NCBI RefSeq assembly: GCF_009769385.1
Contig: NZ_VKAB01000008.1
Coordinates: 1-64,000 of the forward strand
Length of the DNA stretch: 64,000 nt
Direction of reading: 5' to 3'
From: Saccharothrix deserti
Lineage (GTDB): Bacteria > Actinomycetota > Actinomycetes > Mycobacteriales > Pseudonocardiaceae
In this document: one piece after another, positions 35,838 to 43,879 of the stretch
How positions within the stretch are numbered: the stretch's first letter is position 1
Layout: the number at the start of each line of letters is the position of its first letter
The notes under the pieces: model-generated
Databases searched by the model: none
What the model saw: only the letters and a program-made list of their open reading frames with translations
What the model was told of the DNA's origin: nothing
Position numbers and translations under genes: made by a program

Positions 35838-36829
35838 CAGCCGGCCAGGGCCGCGCGCTGCTTCAGCGGCTCCCACCACGACCGGTTGTCCCGGTACCAC
35901 TGGACGGTGGCCGCCAGGCCCTCGGTGAAGTCGACCCGCGGCGTGTACCCCAGCTCGGTGCTGATCTTGGTGATGTCGACCGAGTACCGCCGGTCGTGGC
36001 CCTTGCGGTCGGTGACCGGCTCGACGAACGAGTCCCAGTCGCGGCCGGTCGCCTCCAGCAGGCGCTCGGTCAGCTCGCGGTTGGTCAGCTCGGTGCCGCC
36101 GCCGATGTTGTAGATCTCGCCACCGCGACCGCCCTCCAGCACGAGCTGGATACCGCGGCAGTGGTCGTCCACGTGCAGCCAGTCGCGCACGTTCAGCCCG
36201 TCGCCGTACAGCGGCACCTTCTTGCCGTCCACCAGGTTGGTGACGAACAAGGGGATGACCTTCTCCGGGAACTGGTACGGACCGTAGTTGTTCGAACACC
36301 GGGTGATGCACACCGGCAGTCCGTGCGTGCGGAAGAACGACCGGGCCAGCAGGTCGGACGACGCCTTGGACGCCGAGTACGGCGAGTTCGGCTCCAGGAT
36401 GTGGTCCTCGGTCCACGAACCCTCGTCGATCGTGCCGTAGACCTCATCCGTGGACACGTGCACGAACTTCGCCACGCCGGCCTCCAGCGCGCCTTGCAGC
36501 AGCGTCTGGGTGCCCAGCACGTTGGTCAGCACGAAGTCGGCCGAACCGGAGATCGAACGGTCCACATGCGACTCGGCGGCGAAGTGCACCACCACGTCCG
36601 TGCGGCTCATCAGGTCGGCGACCAGCTCGCGGTCGCAGATGTCGCCGCGGACGAAGGTCAGCCGGGGGTCGTCCGCGACCGGCGCCAGGTTCTCCTCGTT
36701 GCCCGCGTAGGTGAGCTTGTCCAGCACCACCACCTCGGCGTCGGCGTAGGCCGAATACGCGCCGCCCACCAATTCCCGCACGTAGTGCGAACCGATGAAC
36801 CCGGCCCCACCCGTAACCAGTACGCGCAT
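35837..36829 (-). CDS. rmlB: dTDP-glucose 4,6-dehydratase
   Basis: A 330-residue NAD-dependent dehydratase converting dTDP-glucose to dTDP-4-keto-6-deoxyglucose. MRVLVTGGAGFIGSHYVREL is the NAD motif; VVVHFAAESHVDRSI, HVSTDEVYGTI (catalytic Thr-Asp-Glu) and PYSASKASSDLLARSF (YxxxK) are intact, and VRDWLHVDDHCRGI is the C-terminal substrate loop. ATG 36829 has GGGAGG about nine bases upstream. rmlA and rmlC are not in the window. The gene is divergent from the first LCP gene. Confidence 0.96.
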   Translation of the reverse strand: MRVLVTGGAGFIGSHYVRELVGGAYSAYADAEVVVLDKLTYAGNEENLAPVADDPRLTFVRGDICDRELVADLMSRTDVVVHFAAESHVDRSISGSADFVLTNVLGTQTLLQGALEAGVAKFVHVSTDEVYGTIDEGSWTEDHILEPNSPYSASKASSDLLARSFFRTHGLPVCITRCSNNYGPYQFPEKVIPLFVTNLVDGKKVPLYGDGLNVRDWLHVDDHCRGIQLVLEGGRGGEIYNIGGGTELTNRELTERLLEATGRDWDSFVEPVTDRKGHDRRYSVDITKISTELGYTPRVDFTEGLAATVQWYRDNRSWWEPLKQRAALAG

Positions 36830-36998
36830 GCTCAGTGCCCTCCCGCAAAGCGTTGCCCGATGAAGTCTGTCACGAGGCTTAACCGTGCAACCCACCCGGT
36901 TGTTACAACGTCTCCCGTATAAGAGGAGTGTCGGGTGCGGTTCGCCGCTCCGCCACAGATCTCGATCAGACGGCCTGAGCGCACGGGGGAGGCAGGCA

Positions 36999-38528
36999 GT
37001 GGACCGGAGTCCGCCTGGAACAGCCGGTGGATCGACTGCTCTTCGTGTGCTCGCGCTCACCGGTCGTTCACTGTTGGCACTGGTGTCGGCGGCTGTGCTC
37101 CTCGTCACGTGGTACGGCTGGTACCACCTGAGCGATATCGACGACGACATCACGACGACGGACGTCATCGCCTCCTCGGTCACCGAGCAGAGCGACGGCG
37201 AGACCCGCAAGCCGCTCGACGGCGCGGTCGACATCCTGCTGGTCGGCGTCGACAGCCGCACGGACGCGCAGGGCAACCCGCTGTCCGACGAGGTGTTGGC
37301 GCTGCTCAACGGTGGTGTGGCGGACGGAACGCTGAACACCGACACGATGATCCTGGTGCACATCCCCCAGGACGGCACGCGTGCGGTGGCCATCTCGTTC
37401 CCGCGCGACGCGTACGTGGAGATCGCGGACGGGTTCGGCAAGCACAAGCTGAACTCCGCGATGGCCCGGCAGAAGAACGAGACGGCGCAACGGCTGCGCA
37501 ACGAGGGCGTGACCGACGAGGCCCGCATCGAGTTGGAGTCGACGCTGGCCGGGCGCCGGACGTTGATCAAGACGATCGAGGGCATGACCGGCGGCTCCGT
37601 CACCGTCGACAACTACGCCGAGGTCAACCTGGCCAGCTTCTACGAGGTCACGAAGGCCATCGGCGGCGTCGAGGTGTGCCTGAACCAGCCGGCGCGCGAC
37701 CGCGCGTCGGGTGCGAACTTCCCGGCGGGCCGGCAGACCATCGCGGGCGCGCAGGCGCTGTCGTTCGTGCGCCAGCGCAGCGGGCTGCCCGGCGGCGACC
37801 TGGACCGGATCGTGCGGCAGCAGGTGTTCATCGGCGCGCTGGCCCGCAAGGTGCTGTCCACCGGCACGCTCACCGACCCGGCCCTGCTGTCCGGGCTGAT
37901 GGACGCGGTGAAGAAGTCCGTGGTGCTCAACGAGGGGTGGAACATCACCGAGTTCGCCGGTCAGATGCAGGGGCTGGTGTCGGGCAACATCCAGTTCCGC
38001 ACCATCCCGGTCGGCGACCCGACGGACACCTGGAGCGACGGCAACGTGCTGCCGGTCGACCCGGCGCAGGTGCGGCAGTTCATCAAGGGCCTGGCGACCG
38101 ACAACAACCCGTCGAAGGCGCCCACCACCACGACCCCGGTCGGGCCGCCGAACTCGGCGGTCACCGTCAACGTCTACAACTCCGCCGGGGTGAACCGGTT
38201 GGCCGCGAGCGTGCTGGACATGTTGGCGGAGAAGGGGTTCCGCCGGGGTGACGCGGACAGCGCGGCGTACGCGGACACGACGTCCGTGCGGTACGCGCCG
38301 GGTGAGCGGTCGAGCGCCGACAACGTGATCTCCGCCCTGGGCGGTAACGCCGAGGCCGTCGAAGACGACTCCGTGCCAAGAGGGCAGGTTCAGGTGTACG
38401 TCGGTGCCGACTACGCACCGCCGGACCAGTCCGACCCGGCGTCGGCAGGCGACACCGGGACGAAGATCACGCCGACGACCACCTCCGCCCCGCCGATCAC
38501 GGCCGACGGTGTGGTCTGCGTCAACTGA
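36999..38528 (+). CDS. LytR-CpsA-Psr (LCP) cell-wall glycopolymer ligase with LytR_C domain
   Basis: A 509-residue type II membrane protein: short cytoplasmic N-terminus, one membrane span (about residues 14-36), then an extracytoplasmic LCP domain with DILLVGVDSRTD, NTDTMILVHIP, AVAISFPRDAYVEI and SFVRQRSGLPGGDLDRIVRQQ, the acidic and arginine residues that bind the prenyl-pyrophosphate. Residues about 380-470 form a LytR_C domain (VTVNVYNSAGVNRLAASVLDML). LCP enzymes transfer lipid-linked polysaccharides to peptidoglycan, as does the Rv3267 product. GTG 36999 has GGAGG upstream. The protein ends in VVCVN with a cysteine three residues from the end. Confidence 0.93.
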   Translation: MDRSPPGTAGGSTALRVLALTGRSLLALVSAAVLLVTWYGWYHLSDIDDDITTTDVIASSVTEQSDGETRKPLDGAVDILLVGVDSRTDAQGNPLSDEVLALLNGGVADGTLNTDTMILVHIPQDGTRAVAISFPRDAYVEIADGFGKHKLNSAMARQKNETAQRLRNEGVTDEARIELESTLAGRRTLIKTIEGMTGGSVTVDNYAEVNLASFYEVTKAIGGVEVCLNQPARDRASGANFPAGRQTIAGAQALSFVRQRSGLPGGDLDRIVRQQVFIGALARKVLSTGTLTDPALLSGLMDAVKKSVVLNEGWNITEFAGQMQGLVSGNIQFRTIPVGDPTDTWSDGNVLPVDPAQVRQFIKGLATDNNPSKAPTTTTPVGPPNSAVTVNVYNSAGVNRLAASVLDMLAEKGFRRGDADSAAYADTTSVRYAPGERSSADNVISALGGNAEAVEDDSVPRGQVQVYVGADYAPPDQSDPASAGDTGTKITPTTTSAPPITADGVVCVN

Positions 38529-38616
38529 ACACCCGCCTGCCGGTGAACCCGGACGTCCGACCGGCTGAAGGTGGTTAGCCTGACCGGACATCCCCATCCG
38601 TAGGAGGAACGCGTCG

Positions 38617-39813
38617 GTGAAGGCCGCGGTGATCGTCGGACGCACGCTGGTCGTGCTGCTGTCCGCGGCTGTGTTGGCGGCGGCCGGGTACGGGTGGTCG
38701 ACGTTGAAGCGCGTCCAGGAGAGCGTGAACACGACGGACGTGCTGGCCGAGCTGTCGGACGTGCCCAACGCGCCGCCCGTGGCCGACGGCGCGACCGACA
38801 TCCTGCTGGTCGGCAGCGACAGCCGCACCGATGCCCAGGGCAGGCCGTTGCCGGATCGGGTGCTGCGGCAGTTGCGCACCGAGGCGACGGACACGCTCAA
38901 CACCGACACGATCATCGTCATGCGGGTGCCGCACAACGGCGGCAAGGCGCGCGCCGTCTCCATCCCGCGGGACACTTACGTGCCCATCCCGGACCACGGC
39001 GAGGAGAAGATCAACTCGGCGTACGGGCTGACCAAGTTCTTCACCATGCAGCGGCTCCAGGCGGAGGGCGTGGGCGACCTGGAGGAGCGGTCGAAGCAGG
39101 GCGACCAGGCGGGGCGCCGGGCGTTGGTGCAGGTGGTGCAGGACCTGACCGGGGTGCGGGTCGACCACTACGCGGAGATCAACCTCTACGGGTTCTACCT
39201 GCTCACCGAGGTGATCGGCGGCGTCGACGTGTGCCTGAACCAGGCCACGTCCGATCCGGACTCCGGTGCGAACTTCCGCGCCGGTGTGCAGTCGATCTCC
39301 GGTGGTGACGCGCTGGCGTTCGTGCGGCAGCGCAAGGGCATCCCGAACGGTGACCTCGGGCGGATCACCCGGCAGCAGGTGTTCATGTCGGCGGCGATGA
39401 CGAAGCTGATGTCGGCCGGGACGCTCACCGACCCGGCGCGGCTGTCCGGGCTGCTGGACGCGGTGAGCAAGTCGGTCGTGGTGGACGAGAAGCTGGACCT
39501 GGCGACGTTCGCGAACCAGGCGCGTGGGCTGGCCGGCGGGAACGTCGAGTTCGCGACCATCCCGGTGACCGGCGTCGGCGCGCGCAACGAGCGCGGCCAG
39601 AGCGTCGTCACGGTGGACCCGGCGCAGGTGAAGGCCTTCGTAGCCCAACTCCTGGGCGAGAAGACCACCACCCACACTCCCCCTCCCACAACGGCCCCCA
39701 CCACCGTCCCCACCACGGCTCCCACCACCCAAAAGCTCACCGGAGACCGCCTGGTGACCCTGGACGGCCGCCCCCGCGCAACCGCCCTCCAATCCCCACC
39801 CTGCATCGACTGA
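38617..39813 (+). CDS. LytR-CpsA-Psr (LCP) ligase, short form
   Basis: A 398-residue LCP protein, paralogue of its upstream neighbour. One N-terminal span (VGRTLVVLLSAAVLAAAGYGW), then DILLVGSDSRTD, NTDTIIVMRVP, ARAVSIPRDTYVPI and AFVRQRKGIPNGDLGRITRQQ. It lacks the LytR_C domain and instead has a Thr/Pro-rich tail ending PPCID, again with a cysteine third from the end. GTG 38617 is preceded by AGGAGG nine bases upstream. The 88-base gap after the first LCP gene contains no clear terminator, so co-transcription is likely. Repeat array C starts immediately after its stop. Confidence 0.93.
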   Translation: MKAAVIVGRTLVVLLSAAVLAAAGYGWSTLKRVQESVNTTDVLAELSDVPNAPPVADGATDILLVGSDSRTDAQGRPLPDRVLRQLRTEATDTLNTDTIIVMRVPHNGGKARAVSIPRDTYVPIPDHGEEKINSAYGLTKFFTMQRLQAEGVGDLEERSKQGDQAGRRALVQVVQDLTGVRVDHYAEINLYGFYLLTEVIGGVDVCLNQATSDPDSGANFRAGVQSISGGDALAFVRQRKGIPNGDLGRITRQQVFMSAAMTKLMSAGTLTDPARLSGLLDAVSKSVVVDEKLDLATFANQARGLAGGNVEFATIPVTGVGARNERGQSVVTVDPAQVKAFVAQLLGEKTTTHTPPPTTAPTTVPTTAPTTQKLTGDRLVTLDGRPRATALQSPPCID

Positions 39814-39970
39814 CCCGAGAGTCGAACCTCCAGGTACCGAGAGTCGAACCCTCAGGTGCGCCGAATTCTGCGTTCGGGTGGGTCGAGGCGCGGGTGCCGG
39901 TGTTGTCCGAACGTGGAGTTCGAGGTACGTGAGCGTTCGACTCTCGGCACCTGAGCGTTCGACTCTCGGG
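39814..39970. repeat. 22-bp-unit repeat array, locus C
   Basis: Direct 22-bp units at 39814-39835 and 39836-39857, a third diverged unit starting CCGAATT, then inverted units at 39927-39948 and 39949-39970. The core CCGAGAGTCGAAC then NCTCAGGT is common to all four good copies. The order, two GAGAGTC units, one CCGAATT unit, a spacer, then inverted copies, matches locus B. The array begins on the base after the TGA of the second LCP gene and ends 56 bases before the next plus-strand start, so unlike loci A and B it lies between co-directional genes. Confidence 0.95.
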
Positions 39971-40026
39971 AGGGCGTGGGCCAGGGCCGGCGGGTGTGCG
40001 CGGGCGGGGCGTGGCAAGGTTGGCGC

Positions 40027-40722
40027 ATGACCGTCACGGATGCCCTGTTCGCGCCGCTGTTCGCGGCGAATCCCGGCCGTCCCCTGATCACGCACTACGA
40101 CGACGCGGCGGGCACCCGGGTGGAGCTGTCGCGGGCCACCGTCCGGAACTGGGCGGCCAAGACGGCGAACTGGCTGCGTGACGAGCACGACGTGGAGCCG
40201 GGCGACCCGGTGGCCGTGCTGCTGCCCGCGCACTGGCAGACGGCCGGTGTCCTGCTGGGCGCGTGGTGGTGCGGCGCGGCGGTGACGAACGACCCGGCGG
40301 GCGCGAAGGTGGCGGTCGTGGCACCCGGCGGTGAGGCGCCCGGTGCGCTGGTGACGGCCGTGGCGTCGTTGCACCCCATGGGGTTGGGCAGCGGCGCGCC
40401 GGTGGACTACAACGACGACGTGCGCGTGTTCGGTGACGATTTCGCGCCGTGGGAGCCGGTTCCCGGCAACACCCCGGCACTGCTGCAGTCCACTGTGGAC
40501 GAGGTGGTCGAGGAGGCGCACCAGCGGGCGGCGACGTTGGGCATCACCACGACGTCCCGCGTGCTGTCCACTGTGGAGTGGACGCTGCCGGACGGGGTGC
40601 TGAACGGTTTCCTCGCCGTGCTGGCGGGCGGCGGTTCGCTGGTGCAGTGCAGCAACGCCGCACCGGACCTGCTGGCCGCACGCCGCGCCGGCGAGCAGAC
40701 GACCCTCGACCTGGTCGGCTGA
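40027..40722 (+). CDS. TIGR03089 family protein
   Basis: A protein of about 231 residues from the actinobacterial TIGR03089 family (Rv3268 in the mycobacterial block). It resembles the N-terminal part of AMP-forming acyl-CoA synthetases (PLITHYDDAAGTRVELSRATVRNWAAK, DPVAVLLPAHWQTAGVLLGAW) but lacks the catalytic AMP-binding motifs, so its role is unknown. ATG 40027 has AAGG eight bases upstream. It is followed at ten bases by the convergent DoxX pseudogene. Confidence 0.85.
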   Translation: MTVTDALFAPLFAANPGRPLITHYDDAAGTRVELSRATVRNWAAKTANWLRDEHDVEPGDPVAVLLPAHWQTAGVLLGAWWCGAAVTNDPAGAKVAVVAPGGEAPGALVTAVASLHPMGLGSGAPVDYNDDVRVFGDDFAPWEPVPGNTPALLQSTVDEVVEEAHQRAATLGITTTSRVLSTVEWTLPDGVLNGFLAVLAGGGSLVQCSNAAPDLLAARRAGEQTTLDLVG

Positions 40723-40731
40723 CTCCCGCCG

Positions 40732-41140
40732 TCAGGCGGGCTGCTCGGCCTTCTTTGCCCTTGACCAGGCGGCCGACGGTCAGCGACCCGCCGTTGAACC
40801 CGACCGCGATCGCGGCCACGCCGAGCACGAGGACCAGTTCGTAGCCACCCTGCCCGAGCAGACCGTTCGGCAGGTGCACGAGGACCAGCGCGCCGAGCAT
40901 GTTCGCGGCCAGCAGCACGGCCACCACCGGCATCGCGACGCCGAGGACCAGCAGTGCGCCGCCGGCGAGTTCGACGATCGCGGCGAACCAGGCGGACAGC
41001 GTCGGCAGCGGCACGCCCATGCCCGCGAAGGCGGTGGCGGTGCCGTCGAGCCCCCACTCGGTGACCTTCTACCAGCCGCGGGCGATGAACACCACGCCCA
41101 CGCCGAGCCGGCCGATGAGTGCTGCCACGTCCTTGAGCAT
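40732..41140 (-). pseudogene. DoxX-family membrane protein with in-frame stop and frameshift
   Basis: Reads MLKDVAALIGRLGVGVVFIARGW, then TAG at 41071-41069, then KVTEWGLDGTATAFAGMGVPLPTL, the four-span DoxX body and LTVGRLVKGK. DoxX relatives have HGWQK here, so the stop replaces a Gln codon (CAG to TAG). Near the end, one extra A in GGCAAAGAAGGCC breaks the frame; removing it gives KGKKAEQPA and a TGA at 40732, a normal family ending. Two independent lesions point to a real pseudogene rather than read-through. A downstream ATG at 41020 could at most produce a truncated product. Confidence 0.82.
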
Positions 41141-41222
41141 GTGCGATTTCCCCTTCGCATTGACGATCAGTCACGACGAAGTTATATGAAATTTCAACCA
41201 ATCCGCGCGCCGAGAAGGGGTG

Positions 41223-41279
41223 TTGACAGCCAGTCGGCAGGCGCGTAGAAAACCAATCAGTTAGATAACCAAGTGGTTA
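41223..41279 (+). promoter_or_regulatory. arsR promoter and operator
   Basis: TTGACA at 41223-41228, a 17-base spacer and TAGAAA at 41246-41251 form a strong promoter. TAACCAAGTGGTTA at 41266-41279 is a perfect dyad (TAACCA and TGGTTA around AG) ending seven bases before the arsR ATG; a related AACCAATCAGTTA precedes it. A repressor bound here would block transcription just after initiation. Confidence 0.7.
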
Positions 41280-41286
41280 GGTAGAC

Positions 41287-41619
41287 ATGGCGGACGATCC
41301 ACTGAGCATCACCTTCGCGGCCCTGGCCGACCCGACGCGCCGAGCCATCCTGGCCCGACTGGCCGAGGGTGCGGCCACCGTGAAGGAACTCTCCGAACCG
41401 TTCGCGATGAGCGGCCCGGCGGTCTCCAAACACCTGCGGGTGCTGGAGCGGGCCGGTCTGATCACGCGCGGTCGTGATGCGCAGTGGCGGCCTTGCACGC
41501 TCGACGCGACGCCGTTGCGCGAGGTCACCGAGTGGGCCGACGGCTTCCGCCGGTTCTGGGACGACAGCTACCGACGCCTGGACACCTACCTGGAACACAT
41601 GAAGGAGAAGGGGACATGA
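41287..41619 (+). CDS. ArsR-family transcriptional regulator
   Basis: A 110-residue winged-helix repressor: ITFAALADPTRRAILARLAEG, TVKELSEPFAMSGPAVSKHLRVLERAGLI (recognition helix) and GRDAQWRPCTLDATPL. It has no ArsR-type cysteine pair for metals, so it belongs to the non-metal subgroup that is typically coupled to an SRPBCC protein. The stop overlaps the SRPBCC start by ATGA. Autoregulation through the upstream dyad is likely. Confidence 0.92.
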   Translation: MADDPLSITFAALADPTRRAILARLAEGAATVKELSEPFAMSGPAVSKHLRVLERAGLITRGRDAQWRPCTLDATPLREVTEWADGFRRFWDDSYRRLDTYLEHMKEKGT

Positions 41620-42092
41620 CCACTAAGACCGCGCTGTGGACCACGCCGTCCGACGTGGAGGTGGCCGCTACGAGGACGTTCGACGCGCCGCAGGAGCTCG
41701 TGTTCGACGCGTTCACCAAGCCGGAGCACATCGTGCACTGGATGCTCGGCCCCGAGGGCTGGACCATGCCGGTGTGCGAGATCGACCTGCGGCCGGGAGG
41801 TCGGTGGCACATGGTGTGGCGGCGGGCCGACGGCACCGAGATGTCGATGACCGGCGAGTACCTGGAGGTCACGCCGTCGTCGCGGACCGTTCAGACCGAG
41901 TCGTGGGGCCCGGAGTGGCCGTCGACCGTCAACACGACCGAGTTCATCGCCGAGGGCGACCGCACCACCGTCGTCCAGACGATGAAGTTCCCGTCCAAGG
42001 AAGCCCGCGACCGTGCGACCGAGACGGGCATGAAGGACGGCGCCGACATCAGCTACGACCGGCTGGCGACGTACCTGGCGACGCTGTCCTGA
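41616..42092 (+). CDS. SRPBCC (AHSA1-like) domain protein
   Basis: A 158-residue START-like hydrophobic-ligand-binding protein: VEVAATRTFDAPQELVFDAFTKPEHIVHWMLGPEGWTMP, CEIDLRPGGRWHMVWRRADG and TEFIAEGDRTTVVQTMKF. Proteins of this kind next to an ArsR regulator are common; the ligand is usually unknown. ATG 41616 overlaps the arsR stop, with GGAGAAGGGG upstream, so both are made from one mRNA. A strong hairpin follows five bases after the stop. Confidence 0.9.
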   Translation: MTTKTALWTTPSDVEVAATRTFDAPQELVFDAFTKPEHIVHWMLGPEGWTMPVCEIDLRPGGRWHMVWRRADGTEMSMTGEYLEVTPSSRTVQTESWGPEWPSTVNTTEFIAEGDRTTVVQTMKFPSKEARDRATETGMKDGADISYDRLATYLATLS

Positions 42093-42096
42093 TCAC

Positions 42097-42140
42097 GGCC
42101 TGGAGGCGGCCTGATCAAGGAGATCAGGTGCCTCCAGGCC
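42097..42140. terminator. Bidirectional hairpin terminator
   Basis: GGCCTGGAGGC, two bases, CCTGATC, a five-base loop, GATCAGG, one base, GCCTCCAGGCC: 18 paired bases with one small internal loop, between the convergent SRPBCC and acyl-CoA dehydrogenase genes. Confidence 0.85.
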
Positions 42141-42159
42141 GCGTGGCGAAGGGGCCGGG

Positions 42160-43320
42160 TCAGCCGAGCAGTGAGCGTGACATCACAACCCGCTGGATCT
42201 GGTTCGTGCCCTCGTAGATCTGGGTGATCTTGGCGTCACGCATCATGCGCTCCACCGGGAAGTCGCGGGTGTAGCCGGCGCCGCCGAACAGCTGCACGGC
42301 GTCCGTCGTCACCTCCATCGCCACGTCCGACGCGAAGCACTTGGCCGCCGCGGTGATGAAGCTGATGTTCGGCTCGCCCCGCTCGGCCTTCGCGGCGGCC
42401 ACGTAGACCATGTGCCGGGCGGCCTCGATCTTCATCGCCATGTCGGCCAGCATGAACTGGACGCCCTGGAACTCGGAGATCGACTTGCCGAACTGCTTGC
42501 GGTCCTTGACGTAGGCGACGGCGGCTTCCAGGGCGCCCTGCGCGATGCCCACGGCCTGCGCGCCGATCGTGGGACGCGTGTGGTCCAGGGTCCGCAGGGC
42601 CGTCTTCAGGCCGGTGCCGGGTTCGCCGATGATGCGGTCCGCCGGGATCGTGCAGTTCTCGAAGTGGATCTCACGGGTCGGTGAGCCCTTGATGCCGAGC
42701 TTGCGCTCCTTCGAACCCACCACGAAACCGGGGTCGTCCTTGTGCACGACGAACGCCGAGATGCCCTGGGACTTCTTCGGGGCGTCGGGGTCCGTCACCG
42801 CCATGACCGTGTACCAGGTGGATTCACCCGCGTTGGTGATCCAGCACTTGGTGCCGTTCAACACCCAGTGGTCGCCGTCGAGCCGGGCCCGCGTGCGCAT
42901 CGACGCGGTGTCCGAACCGGCCTCCCGCTCCGACAGCGCGTACGACGCCATGGCCTCGCCCGACGCGACGGACGGCAGCACCTGCTGCTTCAGCGACTCC
43001 GACGCCGACAGCAGGATCGGCATCGTGCCCAGCTTGTTCACCGCCGGGATCAGGGACGACGACGCGCACACGCGCGCCACCTCCTCGATCACGATGCACG
43101 TCGCCACCGAGTCGGCACCCTGGCCGTCGTACTCCTCGGGCACGTGCACGGCCGCGAAACCTGACTTGACCAGCGCGTTCAACGCCTCGACCGGGAAGCG
43201 CTCCTGCTCGTCCACGTCCGCCGCGTGCGGTGCGATCTCCTTGTCCGCAAGCGACCGGACCGCCTCGCGCAGCGCCTCGTGCTCCTCGGCGAGCTGGTAG
43301 GTACCGAAGCTCGGGTCCAC
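42160..43320 (-). CDS. fadE25: Acyl-CoA dehydrogenase (FadE25-like)
   Basis: A 386-residue FAD-dependent dehydrogenase oxidising acyl-CoA to enoyl-CoA. Intact motifs: YALSEREAGSDTASM (FAD/substrate), WVLNGTKCWITNAG, and QIYEGTNQIQRVV with the catalytic glutamate near the C-terminus. Position beside purE and purK matches Rv3274c, fadE25. Substrate chain length is not readable. GTG 43320 has GGGAGG eight bases upstream. Its end faces a strong bidirectional terminator. Confidence 0.93.
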   Translation of the reverse strand: MDPSFGTYQLAEEHEALREAVRSLADKEIAPHAADVDEQERFPVEALNALVKSGFAAVHVPEEYDGQGADSVATCIVIEEVARVCASSSLIPAVNKLGTMPILLSASESLKQQVLPSVASGEAMASYALSEREAGSDTASMRTRARLDGDHWVLNGTKCWITNAGESTWYTVMAVTDPDAPKKSQGISAFVVHKDDPGFVVGSKERKLGIKGSPTREIHFENCTIPADRIIGEPGTGLKTALRTLDHTRPTIGAQAVGIAQGALEAAVAYVKDRKQFGKSISEFQGVQFMLADMAMKIEAARHMVYVAAAKAERGEPNISFITAAAKCFASDVAMEVTTDAVQLFGGAGYTRDFPVERMMRDAKITQIYEGTNQIQRVVMSRSLLG

Positions 43321-43372
43321 GTTAAGTTACCTCCCGGTAGGGCGTCCTGCCAGGATGTTAGCGCGCGTTCAC

Positions 43373-43879
43373 TCAGTTGTCCGCTGTGCCGTCCGCAACA
43401 GCCCGCAGCGCCTCGTCCTTCTCCAGCACGAGGTCCGAAAGGGACGCCTGGAACGCCGCCATCCGCTTCTGCAGGACCGGGTCGGAGGCCGCCAGCACCC
43501 GCACGGCCAGCAGCCCCGCGTTGCGCGCGCCACCCACGGACACCGTGGCCACCGGCACACCCGCCGGCATCTGCACGATCGACAGCAGCGAGTCCATCCC
43601 GTCCAGGTACTTCAACGGCACCGGCACGCCGATCACCGGCAGCACCGTCGCCGACGCCACCATGCCCGGCAGGTGCGCCGCCCCGCCGGCACCGGCGATG
43701 ATCACCTGCAACCCGCGGGACGCGGCGGAAGACGCGTAGTCCAGCATCCGCTGCGGCGTGCGGTGGGCCGAGTACACGCCGACCTCGTAGGTCACGTCGA
43801 ACTCGGCCAGCGCCTCGGCCGCCGCCTTCATCACCGGCCAGTCCGAGTCGCTGCCCATGATCACGCCGACCTGCGTCAC
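43373..43879 (-). CDS. purE: N5-carboxyaminoimidazole ribonucleotide mutase
   Basis: A 168-residue class I PurE that moves the carboxyl of N5-CAIR to give CAIR in purine synthesis. [14 protein letters not shown] at the start, [15 protein letters not shown] and [14 protein letters not shown] are the active-site loops. GTG 43879 overlaps the purK stop by GTGA and has GGAGG six bases upstream inside purK, preferred over longer in-frame starts. Confidence 0.96.
   Translation of the reverse strand: MTQVGVIMGSDSDWPVMKAAAEALAEFDVTYEVGVYSAHRTPQRMLDYASSAASRGLQVIIAGAGGAAHLPGMVASATVLPVIGVPVPLKYLDGMDSLLSIVQMPAGVPVATVSVGGARNAGLLAVRVLAASDPVLQKRMAAFQASLSDLVLEKDEALRAVADGTADN

Noticed and set aside
41069-41071. 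Amber codon in DoxX as pyrrolysine or programmed read-through
   Set aside because: Homologues have Gln there and a second frame lesion lies downstream, so decay is simpler.
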